A DNA stretch of 64,000 nt, from NCBI GenBank assembly GCA_019915135.1, contig JAHLMK010000001.1, positions 1,798,001-1,862,000 of the forward strand, read 5' to 3'. The stretch comes from Strobilurus pachycystidiatus. Lineage: Eukaryota > Basidiomycota > Agaricomycetes > Agaricales > Physalacriaceae. The stretch's first letter is position 1; each line of letters opens with the position of its first letter. The position numbers were made by a program, and so were the translations under genes. Of the stretch, positions 34,334-44,829 are shown one piece after another. The notes under the pieces are model-generated. The model saw only the letters and a list, made by a program, of their open reading frames with translations, searched no databases and was not told where the DNA came from.

Positions 34334-35563
34334 ATGGCGACTCCGAGTAGCGTTGGGATGAGAAGACGTGCGCGCACGTATACAGACATGACCGCTCCGG
34401 CGTCTCCGCCCGCGTACGAGAGCGGAGAAGAGGTGAGCTCCTTGGCTTGTTGGCCAGAACAGGCGGTGACAAAACAAGCACAGACTGCACGACCAGAGAG
34501 CCCGATCATGACGCGAAGACGAGCACCATCCTCGCCCACCGCGCCTCGTCTTTCAAGGCAGAATTCGAGTAATCAGCTAAGAACGTCCCCGACACGCACT
34601 CGCGGATCGCGGCCCCCGACGCCGCCGCCCACATCCCCGCTACCGACGCGCAGCTGGCCGTCGTTCCCGCCTCCGCTCTTCCCCATGACTCGCCCTGAAC
34701 TCAGCAGCGATGACGACGAGGAAGCTCTATATATGGTCTCTTCTCCTTCACTTCCTCCGACACGCCCTCTGATATCGAATGCACCGCCTTCCCTCTCATC
34801 TCCCTCCGACTCTGAGCTTGATACGCGCTCTTTCCACCCGCATCGACCAATAAGTACCACCACACCATTGACAGAGACCGAGGACGACCTCAACCCAGTG
34901 CGCCTGCCCACTGCGCGTCGACCGCGTCGGAGTGCTTTCCCGTATACCTTCGATATAGAGCGCCTTCACCTGCAAAACCCCCTCGCAGTGATCTGGGGCG
35001 ACACGCCCACAACGCTTGATATCCTTTTTGGTGCAGGTCGTTTTCTGAGTATCATACCCGCGTCCATCGGCGCCGTCTTTCTCGTGATTGACAGAGACTC
35101 GTGGCATATCCTTGACACGCTCACCGCGCTGTTGTTCACGACCTTAACGGCGTACCAGTGCCTAGCGCTGACATCGGGACTGCTGTTCAGATGGAGGACG
35201 TACTACCCGCCTCTACCAACGCTAGTGCGCCTGCTTGCACTCCAAGTAATATGCTGGACCGCCACACAAGTCACCATCACCTCTTTCCCTGTGGGGAACA
35301 CGCCGCAGCCGGTGTGGGCCTTCATAGCCACTTGCACATCCGTCTCGCGCGCAGCGCAGATGTGGGTCACAAGCAATCTGTGGCGGCACGATGATCCACC
35401 ACCACCGAAATCAAAAACGCGCGCCCGCTGGAGAGGCGGGACATGGCGCGGACGGAGATGGGACTGGGGTGCTGTCACAAGGAGGTGTGTCGTCCCTCTG
35501 GGCTTTGCCTATTTTTTCATGGCATGGGCGGGCGTCGTCGTCAGATGGGAGAGAGAAGTGTAG
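34334..35563 (+). CDS. EOS1-like N-glycosylation membrane protein
   Basis: A single exon encodes 409 residues. The N-terminal 200 residues are Ser/Pro/Arg-rich and disordered. The C-terminal part has about four membrane helices with the pattern of the EOS1 family: LDILFGAGRFLSIIPASIGA, a second helix ending in ALLFTTLTAYQCLALTSG, the third VRLLALQVICWTATQVTIT and the block WAFIATCTSVSRAAQMWVTS, which ends before an Arg-rich loop and a last helix. In yeast Eos1 is an ER protein needed for proper N-glycosylation and oxidative stress tolerance. Assignment rests on the SRAAQMWVTSN-type motif and topology. It is intronless, unlike nearly all its neighbours. Confidence 0.75.
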   Translation: MATPSSVGMRRRARTYTDMTAPASPPAYESGEEVSSLACWPEQAVTKQAQTARPESPIMTRRRAPSSPTAPRLSRQNSSNQLRTSPTRTRGSRPPTPPPTSPLPTRSWPSFPPPLFPMTRPELSSDDDEEALYMVSSPSLPPTRPLISNAPPSLSSPSDSELDTRSFHPHRPISTTTPLTETEDDLNPVRLPTARRPRRSAFPYTFDIERLHLQNPLAVIWGDTPTTLDILFGAGRFLSIIPASIGAVFLVIDRDSWHILDTLTALLFTTLTAYQCLALTSGLLFRWRTYYPPLPTLVRLLALQVICWTATQVTITSFPVGNTPQPVWAFIATCTSVSRAAQMWVTSNLWRHDDPPPPKSKTRARWRGGTWRGRRWDWGAVTRRCVVPLGFAYFFMAWAGVVVRWEREV

Positions 35564-36494
35564 GTTATATATGATAGACTTTTTTATGATTGTATCTAGG
35601 TGCTGATTTAACTTACATGGAACTGTATTCGATGCCTGAACGACGCCCTATCTAGAGGGAATCTCACACACGCCATACCAGCATGTCGTCCGGGTGTCCT
35701 GTGTGCTCTCCCCTGGCTCTCCCACTGCAGAGATACAAAGGCCTTCTGGGCAACTTTCACTGTGACAAGGAGCACTGGTCATTTGTTGCTGGTCTATTAC
35801 CTTCTATTACTTGCAACGGCGTTCGCACCCATTGTTCGACGGCGTCTGGCCTTGGAATTTGTGGTTGCCTTGACGATGATGGCTCTAGTCGACGTCTAGC
35901 TATGGTATCCAGCAAGGCCAGGCTGGTTATTGTACACACTACAATAGGCCAGGTTTATTGTTCGTGCCGTGCTCAGCGCTCGGTGGCCATGGCCCCAACA
36001 TCGCCGGCGTTTGGACCGCGGAGCCAATGACCGTGGTCAAAGCTGGTGAAAGAGAAGGTGACACGTTCATTGCCGCACACAGTAGAAGAGTGGGCGAGTG
36101 GAGATGCGCATGCGTAAGTGGAGGGGTAAACTTGAGGCAATTGGAGGGCTGTGAGGAGGCGGTCCATCGGATAGGCGTTATTTCAGCTACAGGACGAGCA
36201 CAGGATAGAATGGAGAAACGAGCCCATTAGGGAACTATTAGGGAGCTCGAGGTCGGCGCGTGGAGCACAAATGAGCCCTGAGGTTCACACAGCCTCCACA
36301 TACGCCGGCGGTGGACGGTGCTGCAATCGACCAACATGAGAACCGCGTCTTGCTCTTCATTGCATTCCGTCTTCCGAGAAAGCAGGGAAACATGAGGACA
36401 CGAGCAGGCCAAGACATGGGGAAAGTGATTGACATCTTTCCGTTGATCGAGAAACTGATCGCAAAGGAAATGGTCCCGTCACTCGTCAAGAGCT
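35564..36494. other. Intergenic region after the EOS1-like gene
   Basis: I find no gene in these 930 bases. Several short open frames on both strands lack domain content and splice support. Confidence 0.4.
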
Positions 36495-36496
36495 TA

Positions 36497-36823
36497 TTGC
36501 TATTTGCGAAAACAATGACACTTCTGGAAATGATCGAGTTTAGTAGAGTAACCCTAAGCCCATGTAAGCCCTAGATTAGGTTTATTTCCCGGGACTGAGG
36601 ACCGCAAGCCCATGTCTTCGCATTAGCTCGCGTACCCCAGAATGGCTTCCAGTACTATTATAATGCTGAAAGCAGATAAACTCAAGTGAAATTTGACAAG
36701 CAAGGTAATGAGCCGACGATTATGATAATTTCAGGTCACCCTAATCTAGGGCTTACTTCGGTCTAGGGTTACTCTACTAAACTCGATCATTTCCAGAAGT
36801 GTCATCATTTTCGCAAATAGCAA
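36497..36823. mobile_element. TA-flanked fold-back element (Tc1/mariner-type MITE candidate)
   Basis: The left arm, about 36497-36580, and the right arm, about 36740-36823, are inverted copies with only a few mismatches, starting TTGCTATTTGCGAAAA at each end. They share the internal words GACACTTCTGGAAATGATC and GAGTTTAGTAGAGTAACCC. TA dinucleotides flank both ends (36495-36496 and 36824-36825), as expected for Tc1/mariner-type insertion, although a TA match alone is weak. The 160-base centre has no coding capacity. The element ends 392 bases before the start codon of the first AA9 gene and so lies in its upstream region. Confidence 0.72.
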
Positions 36824-37029
36824 TAAAGGCCATGCATGGCACTGGCCACAACACGGTTCCTTTCACTGCGCAAAATGTGTCGGCTGTACTAAATATAGGC
36901 GGCCGGGCGATGCATGGAGAACAATGGAGCACGGACCGTGACAGGGGACAGTCGGAGACTTGGAGCCAAATAAGGGTCCGGGCAGGGTCCGCCGCACAAA
37001 CAGATTAGATCGAGCCTGATTGCGAATCG

Positions 37030-37037
37030 TATATATA
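37030..37037 (+). promoter_or_regulatory. TATA box of the first AA9 gene
   Basis: A TATATATA run lies 179 bases before the AA9 start codon and is followed by pyrimidine-rich sequence, a usual arrangement for inducible secreted-enzyme genes in fungi. Confidence 0.5.
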
Positions 37038-37215
37038 GACGGTTTTTTTCAGTCCGGCCCTACGCCTTCCTTTTCCCTCGAGGCTCCTTCATCCGCTTGC
37101 CCCCTCCTCATTCCCGCCTCCCTTACACGCTCACGGACACGACCTGGGATCTTTGCTGTGCATCGTCTCTCCACACACATTATCCCATCAAATTTCCGAC
37201 ACTCCGTACCGCACC

Positions 37216-38313
37216 ATGAAGCCCTCTCTCTCCATTGTCATTCCCCTCGTCCTCCCCCTTATCTCCACTGTCTATGGCCACGGCTATGTTGAGAAAGTCA
37301 GCATTGGTGGCACCGATTACACTGGGTCTCCTCCCGGTTCATCCAGCACCAAGGGCGTTGTGCGAGTAATCTCCACCACCTCGCCTGTCAAGGGCGCTTC
37401 CAATTCTAATCTGAACTGCGGTCAGGTGATTGATATATCACATTTTTACGCGGCGTGGCTCTTATCATTCTATATGTACACAGGATGCTATAGCAGTCAA
37501 GGGTGTCGCCACGGCACAACCAGGAGATGTAGTTCAGTTCTCGTGGAACGATGGCGATGGCAACGTATGTCCTTCAGTAAATGTTCTTCTTTCCAAGTTG
37601 CTTATTTTTTCTACTAGTGGCCTCACAATACAGGACCCCTCATGACTTACATGGCTGAGTGCACCAACGGCGACTGCACGACGTTTGACACCACGAGCGC
37701 AAAGTGGTTCAAAATCGACGAGCAAGGCTACGACGAAAGTGCGGGCGCGTGGGTGCAGGCAACCATCATGAATGGGAAACCTGCCTCTGTCACTATCCCG
37801 TCCACCCTGGCTGCTGGCAATTACATGGTGCGGCACGAGATCATCGCGCTGCATCTCGCCATGACCGAGGGTGGCGCCGAATTTTACCCATCATGCACGC
37901 AGTTGACCGTGGGTGGTAGTCAGACTGGGGGGCCTAAATCCAAAGAGTTAGTCTCGTTCCCTGGCGCCTACTCCGACACAGACCCCGGCATCTTCCTCGA
38001 TGCATACACGAATGCGGCAACACAGGACTACGACTTCCCTGGCCCCGCCATCGCGTCGTTCGTCGGAAGCTCTTCGACATCCTCCGGTGGATCGTCAGCT
38101 TCTGCCGGTGGCAACGCTACTACCGCCACCTCGACCAAGACGAGGACCAAGACCTCGACTGGTGCCACGGCCACCTCTACCGCATCAGTCGCTGCCTCTT
38201 CGGGTTCGTGTAAGCTGAAGAAGAGCAAGAAGGTTGCTGTCGCCAAGAAACGTTCCGTGCACCGTCCCAGCCATTACAGTCGCGTCTTCAAGGGCATCGA
38301 CTTGTCGATATGA
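37216..38313 (+). CDS. AA9 lytic polysaccharide monooxygenase (formerly GH61), copy 1
   Basis: Secreted copper enzyme that oxidatively cleaves cellulose or hemicellulose. Exons 37216-37425, 37484-37564 and 37618-38313 give 328 residues. A signal peptide of about 21 residues ends in STVYG, leaving His22 as the mature N-terminus and first copper ligand; His100 in NWPHNTGP is the second ligand, and the axial Tyr is in GGAEFYPSCTQL. VRHEIIALH is the conserved core strand. There is no CBM1; instead a Ser/Thr-rich linker (about residues 265-300) leads to a basic tail with KKRSVHRPSHYSRVF, which recurs in the second copy. The intron positions differ from copy 2. Confidence 0.93.
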
Positions 38314-39140
38314 TTTACGTTTACTTATCTACTTATGTCCAGTGCCGAGCACACCTTGTCCCTAGTGGACCTCCCAGTGGGAGATTACTCACGATTCAGA
38401 GTGCCTAGTGCACATATGTACGCAGTGCTGTCCATTTACTCTTATGTACTCCTACATCTCACGCTCACTCCCTCCCTTGTATCATTATCACTCTTTATGT
38501 AACTCATGCGCTAGTCGTTGTATGTATTTCTAATGCGATCTTGATGATCGTAGACTCTGTGCGAACTGAAGACCCTGTCGACGGCTGATAGCGACTGTCT
38601 TTGCCCAGGCAGGTAACAAAACACATCTTCCCATTTATTCAAATAAGAGGTGAGGTCTAGTCAGAACAATCAGCTGAAATGGAATGATCGTGAGGGATGT
38701 ATCAGGTTTGTGCGCCACAGTGGCGCGACGACACTGCCAGAATCAGTATTCAGCCCAACTAGTTCTCTAATTCTTCGTTGTCTCGCCAAGTCGTAACCAT
38801 TTGATTATCTCAAGCCGGCGATTCCTTGTAAGTACTGCCAACGCGTTTGTCTGTATGAACGACTGTCTTCACCCTTCGTTGATGGATGGGCAATGGAAGA
38901 GTGACATTTTGTGATTTCATTGTCGGGCATTCCGCCGCCATGCCCGCCAGCTGATCTCACCCTTGACGCATTTCACAGCGGGTCATGTCAAGCTCAACGG
39001 AATGAAAACTCAAATAAATCGATACATCGCCTCTAAGAGTTCTATGCCAAATCAGTGCCGAGCCACATTACCTACTCACTCTTACACAATGAGTCTCCAC
39101 CTGAGACCTCTCTACACCTCTTGACCTCTTACATGCCTGC
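38314..39140. other. Intergenic region between AA9 copy 1 and a SnoaL-like remnant
   Basis: The first 200 bases would be the AA9 3' untranslated region. No open frame here has recognisable content. Confidence 0.4.
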
Positions 39141-39147
39141 CTCTCGA

Positions 39148-39510
39148 CTCTGCGCTCGACATCGAGCAGGTCCTAGCCCCGCTGTCAGATGCCTACACCC
39201 AGACGACGTACCCCAAATTCGTCGGGCCGCCCGTCAAGAATAGGGATGCAGTAGCGGATGCCATTGCGACCATAATGAGACTGATGACAGCGCTGTTCCC
39301 GCCGAGCGGGTTGTAGGTGTACGCTTGAATCCACATTACTGGTCAGATACTTACTGTGCTATCCCGTGGAGCTACGAGTATATGTTCATCTTGAATCTGA
39401 ACGAAACGGGTACAAAGATCATGCGAATCTTCGCGGAGTTCGTGAACAGTGAAGCCCTGAGGGACCTGGGGGAGACGGCGGGGAAATGTGGAAGACGGAC
39501 AATAAAGTAG
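39148..39510 (+). pseudogene. Remnant of a SnoaL-like (NTF2-fold) protein
   Basis: Two plus-strand pieces resemble a small NTF2-fold protein of a type common in mushrooms. The first (about 39148-39318) reads PLSDAYTQTTYPKFVGPPVK and stops after SGL. The second (about 39360-39510) reads YEYMFILNLNETGTKIMRIF then EFVNSEALRDL and stops. The second block matches the usual strand-helix end (EYMFIL...ESGTKI...EFVDS) of such proteins. An internal stop, the lack of a clean splice between the pieces and no clear start suggest a broken gene. An intact gene with unrecognised introns remains possible. Confidence 0.4.
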
Positions 39511-40287
39511 GGATGACTCCTTCTTTATCTTCGGAAGGCCATGTTGGATACTTTGTCGTAGCTACTGGATGACTCCTTGAATGCGATCTTCGGCGACAGT
39601 TAGGTAGTTAAGATACCATTCGACATTGACCACTGCAAACCTGGGGGCCCATCGGTAAGCAATGTGCAGTCCAAGGGTCCCTATGCGACTCTACAGTCAA
39701 GGAGAGGATATACCAGTGCGAGCGTATAGAAGTGGCAGGGGACCGAGTCGTCAAGCTAAGTTCCAGGGATTACGAGCAACGAAACCCCGGAGCTTCTCAT
39801 TGGCCCGCCGATTCTGGTTAGTATCGAAGGTGGACTCAAACCAGTCTAAGAGCAAGCATGTGCGCAAAGAAGCTCTTTATGAACACAGCCCGCTCGCCGA
39901 GGGACAGAAAGTTGCATGAGTCGTGCATCGGGTTCAAAGGCTATCGCAGCGTGATGTGAGTCTGTCGGAAAGGGTGTGGTTGGAGTCGCTGAACAGTGAA
40001 GAGTGAAGAACCGTACTGTAAAGCCGACGGCATGAATATGATGAAGACGATAGCTCAGCAGTCATGTGACTCGCCAGCCTCTCTCTCTCTGAGTCTCTCG
40101 TCGCCGATCACAATGGAGCACAAGACTCGACGGATAATGAGTCTTTCACTGGCGTACAAACGGATACCAGGGCTGCGGGCGATACTCATGGTCCAATTGA
40201 GACAACAGGCTATAATTAGGCAAGGGCTCGGACCTTTCCATGCACAACAATGGACCTTTTCGAACAATAAACAAGGCACCTGGCCTC
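39511..40287. other. Upstream region of AA9 copy 2
   Basis: No gene is supported here. The right end passes into the promoter of the second AA9 gene, with a TATA box just after it. A CT-rich stretch lies at about 40330-40390. Confidence 0.4.
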
Positions 40288-40294
40288 TATAAAA
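40288..40294 (+). promoter_or_regulatory. TATA box of the second AA9 gene
   Basis: TATAAAA lies 142 bases before the AA9 start and is followed by a CT-rich tract. Just upstream is the word ACAATGGA, which also occurs upstream of the first AA9 gene near 36920, but this short match may be chance. Confidence 0.5.
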
Positions 40295-40429
40295 TGGCTG
40301 CAAACAGCGCTGTCTCTCTTCATTACTCGCAGGCCTCAGTGATCTACTTTTTTCCTCTCCATTTCCCGTTCCCTATCCTCTTTCACGAACGCTATTCGAG
40401 TGCTAGACACCGACACGATTACGATGATC

Positions 40430-41446
40430 ATGAAGCACTTCACAGCCTGCCTTGTTGCTTCCACATTCACGCTGGGCGTCCTTGGTCACGGATATGTCGA
40501 TCTCGTCACCGTCGGCGGTACACCTTTTCCTGGGTCGAAGCCAATCGACCAACTCAATGGCCAGGCGCCTGCGAAAGACGGAGTCGTCCGTGTCATACAG
40601 ACAAAGTCGCCCGTGAAGAACGTCACTCATCCGGAAATGACCTGTGGATGGGATCCTGTTGCGGTGGATGGCATAGCGGTGGGGAATGCTGGCGATGTGA
40701 TGCAGTTCGAGTGGGCCAACGATGCTTCAGACAACGGATTTGTGCGTCTTCCTTACTCGTCATCCTTCGTGCAAAACCTCATATATTCCTCGCAGTGGAT
40801 ACATAACAAGGGGCCAATACTCACTTACATGGCGAAGTGCGATCCGGACTGTGCCACTTTCGAAGTGAACGCTTCGACTGAGTGGTTCAAGGTCGACCAG
40901 CAAGGCTTCGATGCCTCCATAAATGACTGGGCCCAGCAGAAAGTCATGAACGGCGCGCCATCGAATGTGACCATCCCAAAGACACTGAAATCGGGGCAGT
41001 ACCTTGTGCGACACGAGATCATCGCGCTGCACATCGCCGGCAACCTTGGTGGAGCAGAGTTCTATCCGTCCTGCACGCAACTGAAGGTTGAGAATGGCGG
41101 GAGTGATGGTCCGGCTGACAGTGAACTGGTGCACTTTCCCGGGGCATACAAAGCTACCGATGCGGGCATCCTTGTCAACGTGTTCACGCCAAAGATCCAG
41201 GCCAGTTATTCCTTCCCTGGTCCTGACGTGGCGGCATTTGTTACCTCGTCTTCATCTGGCGGCGGCGTCTCATCATCATCTTCGACTCCTTCTGCAACTC
41301 CTTCCTCGCACAATCACGCTGCAAACTCCACGACGAGCGCTGTATCCGGTGTGTGCAAGAAGAAGAAACGCTCTGTGGATCAGCACGTCGTAAGACCGCG
41401 CCACTACAGTCGCATCATGCGCAACCTAGGCTTCAAGGACGTGTAA
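40430..41446 (+). CDS. AA9 lytic polysaccharide monooxygenase, copy 2
   Basis: A second AA9 enzyme in the same orientation, 2.1 kb after the first. Exons 40430-40741 and 40796-41446 encode 320 residues; the start may be two codons upstream at 40424. The signal peptide (KHFTACLVASTFTLGVLG) leaves His20 as the N-terminal copper ligand, His107 in WIHNKGP is the second, and GGAEFYPSCTQL carries the axial Tyr. An N-glycosylation sequon NVT follows the VKNVTHPE block. The C-terminus has a Ser-rich linker and the basic tail KKKKRSVDQHVV then RPRHYSRIM, like copy 1. The core proteins differ enough that the duplication is not recent. Confidence 0.93.
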   Translation: MKHFTACLVASTFTLGVLGHGYVDLVTVGGTPFPGSKPIDQLNGQAPAKDGVVRVIQTKSPVKNVTHPEMTCGWDPVAVDGIAVGNAGDVMQFEWANDASDNGFVRLPYSSSFVQNLIYSSQWIHNKGPILTYMAKCDPDCATFEVNASTEWFKVDQQGFDASINDWAQQKVMNGAPSNVTIPKTLKSGQYLVRHEIIALHIAGNLGGAEFYPSCTQLKVENGGSDGPADSELVHFPGAYKATDAGILVNVFTPKIQASYSFPGPDVAAFVTSSSSGGGVSSSSSTPSATPSSHNHAANSTTSAVSGVCKKKKRSVDQHVVRPRHYSRIMRNLGFKDV

Positions 41447-43280
41447 TGTGGACCAATGGACCTTAAATCTATCATGACACTTACGAACTTATCTTACCCT
41501 ATCCTTTGCTACTACTATAGTACTACGCGGTAACAAAGCATCAACTCCCCTTGCGATCCAAGTCCGAAGAATTCTGGAATGACATACCTAATCAAGAGAC
41601 CAAGGACATCTTGCCATCCCACTGATCCGCACAAATAGAGTCGTATCGCCAAGCGGATAGGTATCTCAAAATGATAATGGATGTCAAAGCAAAAGGAGAG
41701 GACGATTTGGGATATGTTGATCGGATCTCGGCCCGATTATTCTCACGGCAGGTGTTCTGAAGTTCTGAAAGTGCTTGGACTTGCTGACCTCACTTCGTTC
41801 CAAATGTCTCTCGACATTCCGGCAACAATTCTTGATCTCGTTCCCTGCTGATAACTCTATCACATACAGGCCTACAAGGGGCTACCAAAGGCCCTACAAT
41901 CCAGGCTACATGATGTGCATGATCGCAAGCTCCGAGTTCCAGACTTCCTCTGTAAAAATGGACATGAATCGTAGCATGGAGAATAGCCTCTTGACCCTTC
42001 GGTGGAGTCTTCTCAAGTGCTTATTCTCTCATCTCTTCAGCTCCGGAACGAGATTTCCTTGCCGGCCCCGACATCTCAATTGTTGCACCCTGCTCACAAT
42101 GCGGCTGTTGATCTGTCTCCTCGTCCCGATTTTTGGTGCTATGACTGTCTCTGGGCACGACGATGTCATCATGCGTCATCTGCAGTAACAGAAAACAACA
42201 ATGGATCCTTGCTGCTGGATGAGCTCGACTATCTGGACATCGCGCCACCTTGGACAACTTGAGCGTTGTTCGTATCATCGGAACAGGTGTCCCGTAACGA
42301 ACCTCACCCAAATCCAGATAATCTGTTGCAGGAATCCGCGCCCAGTATCTAGATGGCAAACGGGCGCTGAAATCCATTTTTCATTTTTCATGGGCCAATA
42401 ACTTGTAAGCTTGGACACGCCATATCTATAATTCTCACAGATTTTTGACGAAACACCACTAGGGATTACGGACTACCCCCGCGATCTTACATGTTTAGAA
42501 AGTACTTCTCAATCCAGTGCGTTCCTATCATCACAAAAATGAGCGACTTGTTTCATTTATATACATCTGTTGATTCCGTCGACTTGGACTTGAGCGCTAC
42601 ATACTCAATTGTCGGGTGTCGAGTTTTGCCGTGCTTGGTAACGCTTACTCTGTTTGCTTGTGGCATCTCACCCGCACTAGGGAAAGATGGGGAATGGACC
42701 TTATAAAAGATGTTGGTAAGATCAACACTTGATCTTCGCCAGTGTGACGAACCAGATTACGCGTGTTCTCGGATTTTGCTTTCTGGATCTCATTGTACAG
42801 GTGTTCCCATCCTGCAATGACTGGCAACCGACCGTGATACCACTGTTTCGCCCGGTTAGCACTGAAACGCCTCTCCTCTCGACACTCCGTCTACATAGGA
42901 AGCTAAACTGCCGATCTGACGCCGGTTGCCCATCATTGCAACTCACGAGGCTTGATATCCAGTGGCACCAGTGCCACTGAGATATCGCCGTGTCGTCAAT
43001 TGAAATGAACATGGGAAGATACCTATACGATGACTCCACGCGGACTTGTGTCGTAATGATGCACAGATGATGCATTGGTTCAAATCGTTCCTCGGGTTGA
43101 CTGCCTTGCCCGTCCATCAAGAAATCAATCTTTGACGCGGCTCACTCGGTACTGGCTTCTTTAGGCAGGCTGGGAATGCCCTCTTGACTCCGCCTCTCAC
43201 AGAGGAACCACTGCAGGGTTTTCCTCCTCACCTTGCCATGGATTCATTGGACGCTAATCACCCATATCTTCCGAAATTGT
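41447..43280. other. Intergenic region between AA9 copy 2 and a DUF6534 gene
   Basis: No gene is supported in these 1.8 kb. A minus-strand frame at 42722-43120 is 132 codons long, and another at 42645-42827 reads LPVIAGWEHLYNEIQKAKSE, which looks protein-like but has no recognised family or splice partners. They overlap in different frames and cannot both be coding. Confidence 0.35.
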
Positions 43281-44649
43281 ATGTCGTCCGTTGAATCTGC
43301 GTTCACAGTCAATTCCAACCAGCCTGAGCTCGTCACAGAACCGTTCCAGTTGTACGCTACGTGGAGCTTCTCTGCGGGGAAGAAACTAATCGTAGTGGCA
43401 TAGCTCGTTGGGCACTTTATCAATTGGTGTCTCTTCGGGGTTCTCTGCGTGCAGATCTGTGAATACGTTCTCACCTTCCGCGTCTTCATTCCTAATCTCG
43501 GACAGTCATATACTGCATTGTGCACACTCGCATACCCGACCGAAACTGGCCATCGTATCTCGTTGCGTGGATATTTGTCACAGAAGTAGTGCAAACGGTC
43601 GTGGCTACAGTGGATGCCTTCAGAGACTATGGAATCCAATGGGGTAACTATCAGGAATTCGACAACATAGGATTGTTATGGTTCAGCATCCCAGTGATGA
43701 CAGCGATCAGTGAGTGCGAAGTGGTTAATCAACGGCAATCATCGTCGGGCAATCTCAAATAATTTGCAGTCAGTCTGACAGCTCAGCTGTTCTTCGCATG
43801 GAGGATCTATATCCTCAGTGCAAGCAGATATATTGCTGGGCTCATAGTGACGGTAACTCTCTAGCTGTGATTCAAACGGCTTATCTTAGTGTCTTCAAAG
43901 GTTGCATGCATTTCATGCGGTGCAGGACTCTGGATGGGAGCCAGAGTCAAAGCGATGGGGACCTTCTCTACAATGGGTAGGGATCACGCATTTCCAGTCA
44001 GGATGACAGTGAGCATTTCGAGGTACAGGGTGTCTGAGGTGACTACTGAAGTGATACACAGGCATGGCTAGGAGGGTCCGCCATCTGTGACATTCTCATA
44101 TCTGGCAACATGATATTCTTCCTGATCCGAAAAAAGGCATCGTCCGACCGAAACGCTTGGGCGAACACTTTTATGATGAAGATCCTCCGAACTCTGATTG
44201 AAACAGCGATATTATGTTCGATGCTTGCGCTTCTCCAGCTCGTTTTGTACACGTCCTATCGTCAGTATACCTACCATATTGCTCCAGCGATCGCAATCTG
44301 CAAACTGTATTCGAACAGTTTGATGGTGGTACGCCACATTTGCCCTCACCAAAGACTTTCCACTCACGACGGCGTCGTCTAGATTCTCAACTCGCATATT
44401 CTTATTGTCGGACAGCGCGCTCCTCTAGCCGACGGTAGCACGTTCTCTATATTCGACACACCATCAATGGCTATGCGATTGCAGAACATGGACGTCGAGA
44501 GGCACTCTGATGTGATTGAAGAAAGCAGTGTAAGAAATCTGCCTCTACGAACATTACATATACTGATCAGCGGTAAAGAGACCATGGAAGCTCCCGAAGA
44601 CATGTGTATGTGCTTACCTACCTCGCCGCTAAAGCTGGGTAATTCAGAA
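43281..44649 (+). CDS. DUF6534-family membrane protein, second copy
   Basis: Same family as the gene at 15666, but only distantly similar in sequence. Exons assemble from about 43403 with VGHFINWCLFGVLCVQIFIY, then RNWPSYLVAWIFVTEVVQTV, SLTAQLFFAWRIYIL, VACISCGAGLWMGARVK, AWLGGSAICDILISGNMIFF, ILRTLIETAILCSMLALLQL and the family end CKLYSNSLMV, spliced to ILNSHILIVGQ. The protein ends in an acidic tail with ETMEAPEDM, its TAA stop split by the last intron (T before gtatgt, AA after the acceptor at 44647). The 5' end is not resolved: the start at 43281 (MSSVESAF) is a guess. About seven membrane helices. Confidence 0.72.
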
Positions 44650-44829
44650 GGAGTGGAATTGTTCCCTAGACTCTTTACCTTCCTCTGTATCCTCGTTGTA
44701 CACTATGTAGAGCGTAATCAAGTCAGGACCACTGTCAAAATCTACTTCCACTGCCAATGTACTTCACCATTGGGAACCCCGAAATGACGGCATCGACCGG
44801 GCCGGCGGGTTTCTTTGCTTCCTACTTTC

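Noticed and set aside
36541..36580. CCCTAA-like words that might be interstitial telomere repeat
   Set aside because: The words occur singly as part of the arms of the fold-back element, not as a tandem TTAGGG array.
37216..41446. A larger plant-biomass enzyme cluster
   Set aside because: Only the two AA9 genes are of this type; the neighbours are unrelated and no regulator or transporter for sugars lies beside them.
42722..43120. Minus-strand 132-codon frame upstream of the second DUF6534 gene
   Set aside because: It overlaps another protein-like frame in a different phase, and neither shows splice partners or a known domain.
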